A DNA stretch of 32,112 bases from Actinomycetes bacterium (GCA_021786375.1 JAJYNL010000008.1:1-32112), one strand, 5' to 3'; counted from the stretch's first letter, positions 22,450-31,122 are shown. The notes: generated by a model from the sequence alone, not told the origin. Numbers and translations: made by a program.

Positions 22450-23813
22450 ATCCCGGCGCGGAAGCAGCTGTCATAGCGGGTGTCGCGGCGCTTGGTTATG
22501 TAGCCATCCAAGGGGGTGAACGCAAGGGAAGGGACGGCGCCCCGGGCCGACCGGCTAGGCGCCGGCGCTCAGGGTTCGGGCACGGCGGCTTTGCCGGAGC
22601 CGGATACGCTCTGGAGTTCCGCCACGCTCCGGCCGGGGTGGTGCTCGGAACCGCCAGCCGGTTGCCCGTCCGACTCCATCGGCGTGATTCGGCGGTTGTC
22701 TTCGGACCGACGCAATCCTTCAAGACCAGCTCGCTCGTGGTTCCGGCCATTCGCTCCTTCCCGGGCGCGATCGTTGCGACCAGCGTGAAAGAGGACATTC
22801 TCTCTGCAGCCCACGAAGGGCGCGATCCTGATTCGGTGCTCGTATTCGACCCTTTCGGCGTCGGCGAGAACGGCAACTGTTTTTGGAACCCGCTTGTGCC
22901 CGGCATGGGCGACGCCGAGGCAAGGCACCTGGCATCGGTGATTTGCCAGCGCCCTTCGGGCGGTCTGGAAGACGCGGAGTTCTGGATGGCGCTGGCTGCC
23001 AAGATGCTTTACCCGCTCCTTTTGGCCTCCTCGTTTCTGGGAGCGGATCTCGGCAAAGTTCGCGACTGGGTTGAGGCGAGGGACTTCCGTGAGGCGTCCG
23101 AGGAGTTGATTGCGAGGGGGAGCAACGAGGCCATGTCCGCGCTGGCCTCCTCTCTCGACCGGGAGGAACGTCAGCTTTCCAGCGTCCTCACCACCCTGGA
23201 GCGCCTGCTCGAGCCTTTCGTGGCCGGTATTGTCGCGCCCAGCGGGCGCAATGCGCGCCTCTTTTCGGCCGAGCCGGGCTGCGTGCTATGTCTTCTGGCT
23301 CCACCGAACCGCCAGTCGGAGGCCGGGCCTCTCTTCGCGGCGGTTTTGCGTCTTCTCCTGGACGACGCCTTCGCCACTCCACCGCGCTCAGGGTTGCTCC
23401 TGGCGCTGGACGAGGCCGCCAATTGCGCGCCTATACCCAACCTGGATGAGATCGTCTCGGTGATTGCCGCCTTCGGTATCCAGTCGTTGACCGTCTTCCA
23501 CGACTTTGCCCAGGTGCGGGCCCGCTACGGCGAGCGGGCGGCGACGCTTGTCAACAATCATCGCGCCAAGCTTTTTCTGAGCGGCATTTCCGACCCCGAG
23601 ACCCTGGCGCTGGCCGAGACGCTGTGTGGTTCCACGACGGCAGGTGCCCTGGAAGAGGCCCTGATGCCACGCGGTGGACTCCGATCGCTCGCACCGGGGC
23701 GTGGACTGCTCGTCTACGGCCATCGGCGCCCCGTACTGCTGCGCTTGAACCCCGGCCGAGGCAGCTCCGGACGGTACAGTATTCGAGCCTTGTTGCCGAT
23801 ACCTAAAAAGTGA
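22446..23813 (+). CDS. VirD4/TraG-like coupling ATPase
   Basis: 455 residues from TTG at 22446, which overlaps the previous stop (TTGA) and has GGGGAG 8 bases upstream; the longer frame from 22092 is out of place. One N-terminal membrane helix (AAVIAGVAALGYVAIQGG) precedes a basic stretch. Walker A is GPTQSFKTS (87-95), where Phe replaces the usual Gly before Lys. SVKEDILSAAHEGRDPDS and VFDPFGVG follow, then Walker B LLLALDEAAN with Asp322-Glu323. TVFHDFAQVRARYG (349-362) and NNHRAKLFLSGISDPETLAL (370-389) match the VirD4/TraG type. Such proteins select and deliver substrates to the secretion channel. The stop overlaps the next GTG. Confidence 0.88.
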   Translation: MNPGAEAAVIAGVAALGYVAIQGGERKGRDGAPGRPARRRRSGFGHGGFAGAGYALEFRHAPAGVVLGTASRLPVRLHRRDSAVVFGPTQSFKTSSLVVPAIRSFPGAIVATSVKEDILSAAHEGRDPDSVLVFDPFGVGENGNCFWNPLVPGMGDAEARHLASVICQRPSGGLEDAEFWMALAAKMLYPLLLASSFLGADLGKVRDWVEARDFREASEELIARGSNEAMSALASSLDREERQLSSVLTTLERLLEPFVAGIVAPSGRNARLFSAEPGCVLCLLAPPNRQSEAGPLFAAVLRLLLDDAFATPPRSGLLLALDEAANCAPIPNLDEIVSVIAAFGIQSLTVFHDFAQVRARYGERAATLVNNHRAKLFLSGISDPETLALAETLCGSTTAGALEEALMPRGGLRSLAPGRGLLVYGHRRPVLLRLNPGRGSSGRYSIRALLPIPKK

Positions 23814-24253
23814 TGTTTGCCGAACTAGTCGAGGTGCTCGACGCCGAAAAGGTCATCTTGGAAGAGCTGGTCCTCGGAGTCGAGGCGGAGATCCGCTTCT
23901 TGACCGGTGAGCGATTCGATCTTCTTGCCCAAGCCAATCGAGAGCTGCAGCGCATCTCCCGGAGGTTGAAGGATGCCGAGCTTTACCGCGCTCTCGCGAC
24001 CGGTGAGCTCGAGAGCCACCTGGGGCTCGAGCCGATGGCGGCACTGGCTGCCATCGCCGAGAAGGCGCCCGAGCCATGGCGCGAGCTGCTCTCCCTAAGG
24101 CGCGATGAGCTCGTGGACCTTACCAAGCGTCTCGAGCGCTCCACCACGTTGCTGGCGCGACGGATTTCAGACAAGATCGGTGAACTGGAAGAGCCCGTCA
24201 AGAGCGCGGAAAAGCCGCAATCCGCAGAAGGACATGTGACTACGGAGGCATGA
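23810..24253 (+). CDS. FlgN-like coiled-coil protein
   Basis: 147 residues from GTG at 23810 (overlap GTGA with the preceding stop); ATG at 23813 is an alternative. It is almost all helical with heptad character: LVEVLDAEKVILEELVLGVE, FLTGERFDLLAQANRELQRI, then a C-terminal helix through DELVDLTKRLERSTTLLARR. Length, spacing of helices and the FLTGERFDLL turn resemble the FlgN family of flagellar export chaperones. No flagellar gene is in the window, so here it could be a chaperone for a substrate of the type IV-like apparatus. The resemblance is by eye and needs a profile search. Confidence 0.55.
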   Translation: MMFAELVEVLDAEKVILEELVLGVEAEIRFLTGERFDLLAQANRELQRISRRLKDAELYRALATGELESHLGLEPMAALAAIAEKAPEPWRELLSLRRDELVDLTKRLERSTTLLARRISDKIGELEEPVKSAEKPQSAEGHVTTEA

Positions 24254-24426
24254 TGACCGACGATCGAGACGTTGCCGCTATGGCTGGGGCCCACGGTTCT
24301 CCGCACGCGGCCGGCGAGGCTTCTCCGATCCCGCGTGAACGCCAAGCCGCGCTTCTGCACTGCGGCATGGCGATGCTGGTCTGTTCCGGCCTGCCCCAGC
24401 CGTCACTTGCCGAGTTCCTTCGGTGA
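24250..24426 (+). CDS. Small protein of unknown function, last gene of the T4SS-like operon
   Basis: 58 residues from ATG at 24250, which overlaps the stop of the FlgN-like gene in an ATGA arrangement; a second ATG follows at 24253. The N-terminal half is polar (MTDDRDVAAMAGAHGSPHAA) and the second half has a short amphipathic or hydrophobic segment with two Cys (ALLHCGMAMLVCSGLPQPSL). No family is recognised. The overlap argues for translation. It converges with the NatB-like gene, whose stop is 34 bases away. Confidence 0.5.
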   Translation: MMTDDRDVAAMAGAHGSPHAAGEASPIPRERQAALLHCGMAMLVCSGLPQPSLAEFLR

Positions 24427-24460
24427 CTCGTGGCGTACCCTGGCGCCCGCCTGGTTGTGT

Positions 24461-25669
24461 CTAGGCGGCCCGCCCATTCGGAGTGCGCCCTCGCCGAAGT
24501 GCCCCCGAAACCGCCTCCTGCCAGCTGACTCTTGACCCGATCCTGAGGATCGAGGCCCGATATATTCGGGCTGCCACGAGGGCAAGAGAGTAGGTTGCCG
24601 CCACAGAGATGAGACCGGAAGCCACCGCCTCGGCACCTGATACCTTTCCGACCGCGTACATCGCGGGGACCAGGAAGGGCGATAGGCCAGGAACCAGGGC
24701 CAGGGCCTTCAGCAAAGGGTCGGGGAAGCTCCCGCCCAAGCCGAACAGGGCGATGATATACCCTGCGAGCATGGGGAGGGCCACTGGGAAGCTGGCCGCC
24801 TGGGCATCCTCGGTTCGTGAGACGGTCGAGCCGACCGCCGCGAAGAGGGTGCAATAGAAGGCATAGCCGAGGATGAACCACAGGGGCGCCAGCCAAAGCA
24901 CCCCTCCAGAGAGGTTCGCGGAGGGGCTGGAGCCAATCGCGTAGAGACCAGCCGTCATGGCGGCGACCAGAGCCGTAGCGTGGATTACGGCCACCGCGCC
25001 TATACCCGCGACCTTTCCCACCAGGAGCTCACGGGGCGTAACCGCCGAGAGCAGCACCTCTATCACGCGGCTCGACTTCTCCTCGATAATCCCGAGCATC
25101 ACCCAGGCTCCGTACTGGCTGAGCAGTATGTACATCAGCACCGCAGCGATCGCGGCTGCCTTTGTGTTCGAAGAAGATGCCTTGCCTGCAGGGGTGAGTC
25201 CGACTACCGGCGGGGCGTTCGGGTGGGTGATCAACTGCAGCTGGCTCGAATTCAACCCCGCGGCCTGCAGGGCTAGTACCGAGCCGAGTTCCTGGGCCGC
25301 ACGCTGGGCGAAGAGCGTAGCTTGATCTTGTGCGGCGATCCGCTTCACAAAGAAGCCCTGGCTCTGGTCGTAGGCGGCGATCGCCGCCCCGGAAGTCACC
25401 GCCGCCTTGGCGGCTTCAAGCGTTCGATAGGTGCGAAAGTCGATCCGTAGCCCCACTGCCGTGGCGGCCGAGGTGAGTGTGTGGCGCTCGATGGCTGTCA
25501 CCGGGCTGGTAATGGCCACCGTCTTCACAGTGTTCCGGGATGCCAGGACGTGTGGAAGCACGACGTAGGCGATCGCCGCCACCATCGTGACCGCTGTCGC
25601 TACTCTGAAGCCGCGTGAGGCGGTGCGCTGGCGGATCTCTCGCAAGGCAATAAGGGCGATCCTGTCCAT
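24461..25669 (-). CDS. ABC-2 type permease (NatB-like)
   Basis: 402 residues. An N-terminal membrane helix ([20 protein letters not shown]) is followed by an external domain of about 150 residues and then five or so helices, including [20 protein letters not shown]. The segment [20 protein letters not shown] is the hallmark of NatB-type ABC-2 permeases. The start ATG at 25669 overlaps the stop of the ATPase gene (TAATG). Together they are likely an exporter of ions or small molecules; the substrate is unknown. The C-terminal tail is basic. Confidence 0.9.
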   Translation of the reverse strand: MDRIALIALREIRQRTASRGFRVATAVTMVAAIAYVVLPHVLASRNTVKTVAITSPVTAIERHTLTSAATAVGLRIDFRTYRTLEAAKAAVTSGAAIAAYDQSQGFFVKRIAAQDQATLFAQRAAQELGSVLALQAAGLNSSQLQLITHPNAPPVVGLTPAGKASSSNTKAAAIAAVLMYILLSQYGAWVMLGIIEEKSSRVIEVLLSAVTPRELLVGKVAGIGAVAVIHATALVAAMTAGLYAIGSSPSANLSGGVLWLAPLWFILGYAFYCTLFAAVGSTVSRTEDAQAASFPVALPMLAGYIIALFGLGGSFPDPLLKALALVPGLSPFLVPAMYAVGKVSGAEAVASGLISVAATYSLALVAARIYRASILRIGSRVSWQEAVSGALRRGRTPNGRAA

Positions 25670-26580
25670 TAGGCGCCTTCCTGCTGGGTGTCGGGAGCGG
25701 CGACAGCCTGCCTGAACACCTCAACCAACGAGCGCCGCACGTGGTCGAAGCGCATAACGGTCCCGGCCTTCATCGCCGCCTCGAGCACCCGTTGTGCCGC
25801 ATTCTCGTCCCGAACCTCGATCCGTTGCCCGCCAGCGTCGGCACCGATGCGCGAGATCCCGTCCACACCATCCAAATACGCACCTGCGGGATCCTCCTTG
25901 ACGCTCACGACGAGGAGTTTCTCGCTCTCGGTCAGCGCGTCGACCCGGCCGGAGAGGACGATGCGCCCGAGGTTGGCTATCGCGACGCTTTGGCAGAAGT
26001 CCTCGACCAGCTCGAGCTGGTGGGAGGAGAAGAGCACGGTCGCCCCTTGGAGGGCGTAGTCCTCCAGCATCTCTTTGACTATGTCGATGGACAAGGGGTC
26101 CAGGCTCGAGAAGGGCTCGTCCAGGACCAGCACATCTGGACTGTGGATGAGAGCCGCTGCGACTTGCGCGCGCTGGCTGTTGCCGAGCGAGAGCGACTCG
26201 ATCTTCGCCCCGGGCCCGCCGCTTATCTCAAGCTTTTCGATGAGGGCGAGAGCCCTTTTCTTGGATTCTGCCGCGGAGACGTCGTGCAATCTGGCCAGGT
26301 AGACCAGGTGGTCGAGAACAGTCATCTTCGGGTAGAGCCCCCGTTCCTCGGGCATATAGCCGAAACGCTGGCGCTCGGTGGGGCCGATGCCCTTCTCCTG
26401 GTAGAGGACCTCACCCGAATCCAATTCGACCAGGCCGAAGATCGAGCGCATCGCTGTCGTCTTTCCGGCGCCGTTCGGGCCGAGGAAGCCGAAGACCTCA
26501 CCCGCTGGCACCGAGAAGCTCATGTGATCCAATGCCCTCTTGCCGGCGTAGGTCTTGACCAGCTGTCGGAACTCGAGCAC
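25669..26580 (-). CDS. ABC transporter ATP-binding protein (NatA-like)
   Basis: 303 residues. Walker A is GPNGAGKTT (34-42), the Q-loop is in [20 protein letters not shown], the signature is [15 protein letters not shown] (non-standard LSLGN in place of LSGG) and Walker B is [12 protein letters not shown], with His in [13 protein letters not shown]. The C-terminal 80 residues are an accessory domain as in NatA-type exporter ATPases. Its start is 10 bases after the stop of a 46-residue gene, and it overlaps the permease gene by one base. Confidence 0.93.
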   Translation of the reverse strand: MLEFRQLVKTYAGKRALDHMSFSVPAGEVFGFLGPNGAGKTTAMRSIFGLVELDSGEVLYQEKGIGPTERQRFGYMPEERGLYPKMTVLDHLVYLARLHDVSAAESKKRALALIEKLEISGGPGAKIESLSLGNSQRAQVAAALIHSPDVLVLDEPFSSLDPLSIDIVKEMLEDYALQGATVLFSSHQLELVEDFCQSVAIANLGRIVLSGRVDALTESEKLLVVSVKEDPAGAYLDGVDGISRIGADAGGQRIEVRDENAAQRVLEAAMKAGTVMRFDHVRRSLVEVFRQAVAAPDTQQEGA

Positions 26581-26590
26581 CAGGTGAAAA

Positions 26591-26731
26591 CTACTCCTCG
26601 AGCGAGGAGAGCTCCGCTTCGACCTCGGCTATCTCCGCCTCCAGCCGCTCGAGCACGGCCTCCTGGAAAGCGGATGCCTCGACCCGCGCATTCGTCTCCA
26701 CCCCTGGCTCCGGCGGCTGCTCCGGCTGCAT
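26591..26731 (-). CDS. Small helical protein between MoaD-like and NatA-like genes
   Basis: 46 residues from ATG at 26731, preceded by GGGGGATGATCTG, a good ribosome binding site; a longer frame to 26932 is an overlap with the MoaD-like gene and is not supported. After a Pro/Glu-rich start (MQPEQPPEPGVE) comes a strongly acidic helix (QEAVLERLEAEIAEVEAELS) with heptad spacing of Leu/Ile/Val, a likely coiled coil. It begins 4 bases after the MoaD-like stop. No family is recognised. Confidence 0.55.
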   Translation of the reverse strand: MQPEQPPEPGVETNARVEASAFQEAVLERLEAEIAEVEAELSSLEE

Positions 26732-26735
26732 CAGA

Positions 26736-26972
26736 TCATCCCCCGGATACCGGTGGCAATATGGCGATCTCGCTGTCGGCGCCAACCGGGTCAGACCCGG
26801 AACACGGCTCTCCGTCCAGCCATATGCGGCAGTGAGGCATGAGAGCCTTGAACGCCTCGCCCGCTTCGGTGGCAACCGCGGAAACTGCCGAGTCGACAGT
26901 AGAGGCCTCGACGCGCACTTCAGAGCGTCCAACCATCTCTCTCAGTTGCGCAAAGAGCTTGACCACGGCCAT
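26736..26972 (-). CDS. MoaD/ThiS-like ubiquitin-fold sulfur carrier
   Basis: 78 residues from ATG at 26972 (TTG at 26981 is an alternative). It starts AVVKLFAQLREMVGRSE, typical of MoaD, and ends in ILPPVSGG with the di-glycine that is thiocarboxylated or adenylated in this family. It could be the small subunit of molybdopterin synthase or a sulfur carrier for another pathway. No MoaE, MoeB or other molybdenum gene is nearby, so the pathway is uncertain. It lies in a tight operon with a membrane protein upstream and the 46-residue gene downstream. Confidence 0.85.
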   Translation of the reverse strand: MAVVKLFAQLREMVGRSEVRVEASTVDSAVSAVATEAGEAFKALMPHCRIWLDGEPCSGSDPVGADSEIAILPPVSGG

Positions 26973-27023
26973 TGAGACCAACCTAATGGGACGGGCCAGG
27001 CTGCACCACGCCGACCTGCTTCT

Positions 27024-28115
27024 TCAGCCCTCCGGATTATCGGGGGTGCGATTGGGCGTGGTGGCAAAGTGCACCGTCGCATCCTTCCACCGCCTGGCGC
27101 CCGACCATGGTGCCGGTACGGCATCGACGTTGTAGCAGAGCCGGTAGAGCACCTGCTCGTAGTTGACCCGCCAGCCCTGGAAGTGCCGAAAGGCGTCGGC
27201 ACCATCACGCTCTATGGGGAATCCCGCATTCCTGATACGCGTCACCGCCGCGTCGAAGTCCGAGCGGGTAACGGAGATCGGCTCGGTAGGGAGTGGATCA
27301 GGGTCGAAGGGGATGCGTAGGGACTGGGCGATGTCGCGCAGAGCCTGGAATCCTGCCTGGACACAGAGCCGGGCCTGCATAGGCGCCTGTTCGGGCGCCA
27401 GCGCGAGGTGCATGGACGCGGCGTCGAGAACCGCCAAAAGGGATACGATCCAGGAGTTTCCGTTGCCGGGTGAGCGGTATCTGAGCAGGATTGGGTAGCT
27501 CGTGTGGGTCTCGGCTACCTCGGCGGCCCAACGCTCCCAGCTGTGGTAGATGTCGGAAAGGTCTGCCACGTAGTTCCCCATCGCGGCTCTGCGGAGTATC
27601 TCGGGCCCCCAGGCGGGCTGACCGGCTTCGGCCTTCAGCAGCGTCACCTCGGTTTCGCGATGGTTGTATGCGGCGTACAGAGTCGGAAGGTAAGCGATCT
27701 GCAATGCCACGACGATCATCCCGGTGAAGGCGGTGACGACGTCGACGGCGGTCGCGTAAGCGCCGGGGCTGTGGATGATTCCGAGTGTCACCAGCGAGGA
27801 ACCCGCCTCTTCCAAAGCGGAGGGCAGCCCGGAGGTCGCGGGGTACAGCAAGAGCGCGGCACAGGCCAGGAACGAAAGCGCCCAGGCTCCGAGAATTACG
27901 AACAGCACGGCGGCGGGCTGGGCGGCAAGCATGGCGTTGCGCCGCGCGTACGTCCTGACCCTCAGGGTGACAAGGATGAATGCGGCTCCGACGAGCTGGT
28001 CGGTAACCTTGGTCATGCGAGTGATCGTGCCGCCGGGAACCACGAGCGAGCGGAGCACGCTGGAGATGGTCAACCCGAATAGCACGATGCCCAGAAGCGC
28101 AGCGGCGATCTTCAC
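27024..28115 (-). CDS. Membrane protein with an ion-channel-like pore segment
   Basis: 363 residues from GTG at 28115, with GGAAGGG 8 bases upstream. The N-terminal 150 residues hold four or so hydrophobic segments. The stretch ALEEAGSSLVTLGIIHSP sits between two helices like the pore loop of two-helix potassium channels (family form TVGYGD), but the GYG filter is missing. Residues 150-363 are a soluble domain rich in Arg, Trp and Tyr, with YNHRETEVTLLKAEAG right after the membrane part. It ends just before the MoaD-like gene. No precise function can be given. Confidence 0.65.
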   Translation of the reverse strand: MKIAAALLGIVLFGLTISSVLRSLVVPGGTITRMTKVTDQLVGAAFILVTLRVRTYARRNAMLAAQPAAVLFVILGAWALSFLACAALLLYPATSGLPSALEEAGSSLVTLGIIHSPGAYATAVDVVTAFTGMIVVALQIAYLPTLYAAYNHRETEVTLLKAEAGQPAWGPEILRRAAMGNYVADLSDIYHSWERWAAEVAETHTSYPILLRYRSPGNGNSWIVSLLAVLDAASMHLALAPEQAPMQARLCVQAGFQALRDIAQSLRIPFDPDPLPTEPISVTRSDFDAAVTRIRNAGFPIERDGADAFRHFQGWRVNYEQVLYRLCYNVDAVPAPWSGARRWKDATVHFATTPNRTPDNPEG

Positions 28116-28286
28116 CTGCGGTTCCCTTCCGTTCGGCTGCTAAAGACGTTAACAGAAGCGACCGCGGTGGCGGACCCCTCAGGCGCATATCCGGAGTGAC
28201 TGAAGGCCGGCCGAAGGCCCGGCTCGTCGGTGGTTTTATTTAGGCGGAGCCTCCCCACCCTATTAGCCTGGTTTGGGCACTTTTCC

Positions 28287-28292
28287 AGGAGG
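28287..28292 (+). promoter_or_regulatory. Ribosome binding site that fixes the TTG start of the MFS gene
   Basis: AGGAGG at 28287-28292 is followed after 4 bases by the TTG at 28297. No other start codon in the frame near the first membrane helix has a comparable site; the upstream ATG at 28273 has none. Confidence 0.65.
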
Positions 28293-28296
28293 TTCG

Positions 28297-29487
28297 TTGC
28301 GCAACAAAGTGGAGGCCGGCGGCGCTATAGGTATCAAGCGTGGCCAGGCCCTTGTCTTTGCCGCCACCGCGGGATTCACCGTGGCGAGCACGTATTATTT
28401 CCAGCCACTGTTCCCGGTGGTCGGAGCCTCCCTACACGTTCCCGCGTCCAGCGCCTCTTGGATATCCACGGTTCTGCAGCTGGGCTATGCTCTCGGCCTC
28501 TTTCTGGTGGTGCCGCTCGGGGACTACTTCGACCGCAGGAGGCTTGTCCCGCTCCTGATGCTCCTGTCGGCCGTGGGCTTGGTGGGAATTTCGGTTTCGG
28601 GTTCGTTGGGAGAGCTCCTGGCCTGGTGCGCCGTCGTAGGGGTGACATCCGCGGTCGCCCAGGTGGTGGTGGGGATGGTGGCCACAATCGCGACTCCTTC
28701 GCAGCGTGGAGCCGCCATCGGCAATGTTATGACCGGGCTGCTGCTTGGAATCCTGCTGGCGCGCACCGTCTCGGGCCTGGTCGCCCAGTACGCGAGCTGG
28801 AGGCTGGTCTTCATTGGTTCGGCCATCGTGGTCGCCTTGCTTGCCTGGTTCTCCGCGGCCGCCATCCCTCGGATTCCCAGAGGCCACCAGGGAACCTATC
28901 GGCAACTACTCGCATCGCTCGGACGCACCTTCGTGGAGGAGCAGGTGGTTAGGAGGGCGGCTTTGATAGGCGCGCTCAATTTTGCCTGCTTCTCCATCTT
29001 CTGGAACACCTCGTCCCTGCACCTTTCGGCGCCTCCACTCGGACTCGACGCAGCCAGTATCGGGTTGTTCGGCCTGGTTGGAGTGGCCGGGGCCCTGGCG
29101 GCGCGCCTTGCCGGGGGCCTGGCGGACCGAGGCCGGCAGTGGGTCACCTCACTCATCATGAACACCCTCATCGTCCTATCGTTTCTCATCCTCCTGGCCT
29201 GGCCGGACAACTTGTGGACTGTCATCGCGGCTGTTGTCGTGCTCGATTTCGGGGTCCAGGGTTCGCACATCTCCAATCAGTCCATGATTTTTTCCATCAG
29301 ACCTGAGGCTCGCAGCCGTATTACCGGTATCTATATGACCGCATACTTTCTCGGCGGTTCGCTCGGCTCTTTCTTTTCAACCCTCGCCTATCGCGACGCC
29401 GGTTATCGGGCGGTAGTGGAGGGAGCGATAGTTTTCGCCGTGCTTGCAGTCGGGTCGCGGATGTTGCGGATGCGCTCGACTGGATAG
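28297..29487 (+). CDS. MFS transporter
   Basis: 396 residues with about 12 membrane helices. The loop between helices 2 and 3 carries VVPLGDYFDRRRLVPL, the MFS motif GxxxDrxgrr in variant form, and the equivalent loop in the second half is LAGGLADRGRQWVTS. The early segment ASTYYFQPLFPVVGASLHVP is like the sugar or drug efflux groups. The substrate is unknown. The start TTG at 28297 is preferred because of AGGAGG just upstream. The gene stands alone between the channel-like gene, on the other strand, and the FAD-linked oxidase. Confidence 0.92.
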   Translation: MRNKVEAGGAIGIKRGQALVFAATAGFTVASTYYFQPLFPVVGASLHVPASSASWISTVLQLGYALGLFLVVPLGDYFDRRRLVPLLMLLSAVGLVGISVSGSLGELLAWCAVVGVTSAVAQVVVGMVATIATPSQRGAAIGNVMTGLLLGILLARTVSGLVAQYASWRLVFIGSAIVVALLAWFSAAAIPRIPRGHQGTYRQLLASLGRTFVEEQVVRRAALIGALNFACFSIFWNTSSLHLSAPPLGLDAASIGLFGLVGVAGALAARLAGGLADRGRQWVTSLIMNTLIVLSFLILLAWPDNLWTVIAAVVVLDFGVQGSHISNQSMIFSIRPEARSRITGIYMTAYFLGGSLGSFFSTLAYRDAGYRAVVEGAIVFAVLAVGSRMLRMRSTG

Positions 29488-29553
29488 CCTGGGCGCCGGC
29501 CCTGGGACGGTGCTACCGTGGCCAGGAAGGCGGCCGGCGGGATCGGAGCGACG

Positions 29554-31122
29554 ATGCGCAACCACGCGGGGTGGGGCGAGATCGAGCATGCACTGGGAGC
29601 CGTCGAGCGCGAGTCCCTGGCATCGCTCTTGAAGATCGCGCTTGGTGCGCGCCCGACCTATCGCGAGGCGAGCCCTCTTTCGGCGGCGCGGATGCCGCCC
29701 TCCAGGCTGAGCCACCTTCCAACTCCCCTGGCGGCCATCGCCGCCGACGACCCGCTTGCGAGGGCGCTGCACAGCTACGGCCGCTCCTTCCCGGAGCTGG
29801 TGCGCGCCCGCACAGGGGACTTTTCCGACGCCGTGGACTGCGTCCTCTTTCCCGGGAGCGAGGCCGAAGTGGCCGAGGTTCTCGACTTCGCCGCGCGCTC
29901 GGGAGCCGTCGTGGTGCCTTACGGAGGTGGCTCGAGCGTGGTCGGCGGCATTGGCCCGGTGCCGCGGCACGAATACCAGCTGGTGCTCGCGCTCGACACC
30001 GCTCGTCTATCCGGCGTGGCGGATCTCGATGTCCTCAGCCAGACCGCTCGACTGGGAGCGGGGCTTCTCGGCCCGGCACTTGAAGACGCGCTGCGCCCGC
30101 ACGGGCTCACGCTCCGGCACTTCCCACAGAGCTTCGAATTCTCGTCCCTGGGGGGCTGGATTGCCACTCGGTCTGGGGGTCATTACGCGGTAGGCACCAC
30201 TCATATCGAGGACTTCGTGGCCGCTGTGACCGCGGTTGCTCCGAGCGGTGTCCTGAGGACGTATCCCCTTCCGGCCTCGGGTGCCGGACCGGCGCTCGAG
30301 CGCCTGTTCGCCGGTAGCGAAGGTGCGTTCGGCGTGATCACCGAGGCGACGATGAAGCTGGCGCCCCGGCCTGAGTATCGAGCCTCCGCCTCGGTCGTCT
30401 TCGCAACGCTGGAGGCCGCATTGGCGGGATTGGCCGCCTTGGTGAGGTCGCGCCTCAATCCGTCAAACTGCAGAGTCCTGGACGAGAACGAATCTTTGCG
30501 TTCGGGCATGACGCCCAAGGTGCGGATGCTGCTGGCATTCGAGTCGCCCAACGTTTCGGTCGACGGGCTCCTGGCTGTGGGACTCGCGCTGCTTGCCGAC
30601 CATGGAGGGATGCGCGAGGACGATACGGGTGGTGGAGGGAGAAACCTAGCCGGGGAGCGCTGGAGGTCCTCTTTTATCCGCGCCCCCTACTTCGCGGATG
30701 CCATCATTGGGATGGGCCTCGTGGTTGAAACCTTCGAAACCGCAGTCAGCTATGCGGGGTTCGGGACGCTGGACCGGGAGGTGCGCGCGGCGATTGCCCG
30801 GGTGCTGGCCGCCCGGGGAGCGCGAGCAATGGTTTCGTGCCGGGTAACACACGCCTATAGTGACGGCCTCGCCCCCTACTACACCGTCGTCGCCACTCCG
30901 GGCTCGGTGTCTCCCGTCGCATTCTGGACGGAGCTGAAGGAGGCGGTCACCCAGTCATTTGTCGATAGCGGGGGAGCGGTGACGCATCATCACGGAGTGG
31001 GACGTTACCATCGGGCCGCCTTCGAGGAGAGCATTGGAGAGCGAGGGAGAGCAGCCCTATGGGTGCTGAGGCGCCACTTCGATCCGCAAGGGGTTATGAA
31101 TCCCGGAGTCCTCCTCGGATAA
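29554..31122 (+). CDS. FAD-linked oxidase, alkylglycerone-phosphate synthase/GlcD type
   Basis: 522 residues from ATG at 29554 with GGAG 5 bases upstream; GTG at 29518 is an alternative. The start MRNHAGWGE, near the MKWWGWG type of alkyldihydroxyacetone-phosphate synthases, supports 29554. The PCMH-type FAD-binding domain shows VVVPYGGGSSVVGG, LSQTARLGAGLLG, then FPQSFEFSSLGGWIATRSGG (like the FPQSFEYSTLGG segment of that family), HIEDFV and FAGSEGAFGVITEATMKL. The C-terminal part has THHHGVGRYHRAAF (the HHHGVG block is typical) and ends in FDPQGVMNPGVLLG. It may work on ether lipid precursors or on a 2-hydroxy acid; which one is not decided by sequence. Confidence 0.9.
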   Translation: MRNHAGWGEIEHALGAVERESLASLLKIALGARPTYREASPLSAARMPPSRLSHLPTPLAAIAADDPLARALHSYGRSFPELVRARTGDFSDAVDCVLFPGSEAEVAEVLDFAARSGAVVVPYGGGSSVVGGIGPVPRHEYQLVLALDTARLSGVADLDVLSQTARLGAGLLGPALEDALRPHGLTLRHFPQSFEFSSLGGWIATRSGGHYAVGTTHIEDFVAAVTAVAPSGVLRTYPLPASGAGPALERLFAGSEGAFGVITEATMKLAPRPEYRASASVVFATLEAALAGLAALVRSRLNPSNCRVLDENESLRSGMTPKVRMLLAFESPNVSVDGLLAVGLALLADHGGMREDDTGGGGRNLAGERWRSSFIRAPYFADAIIGMGLVVETFETAVSYAGFGTLDREVRAAIARVLAARGARAMVSCRVTHAYSDGLAPYYTVVATPGSVSPVAFWTELKEAVTQSFVDSGGAVTHHHGVGRYHRAAFEESIGERGRAALWVLRRHFDPQGVMNPGVLLG

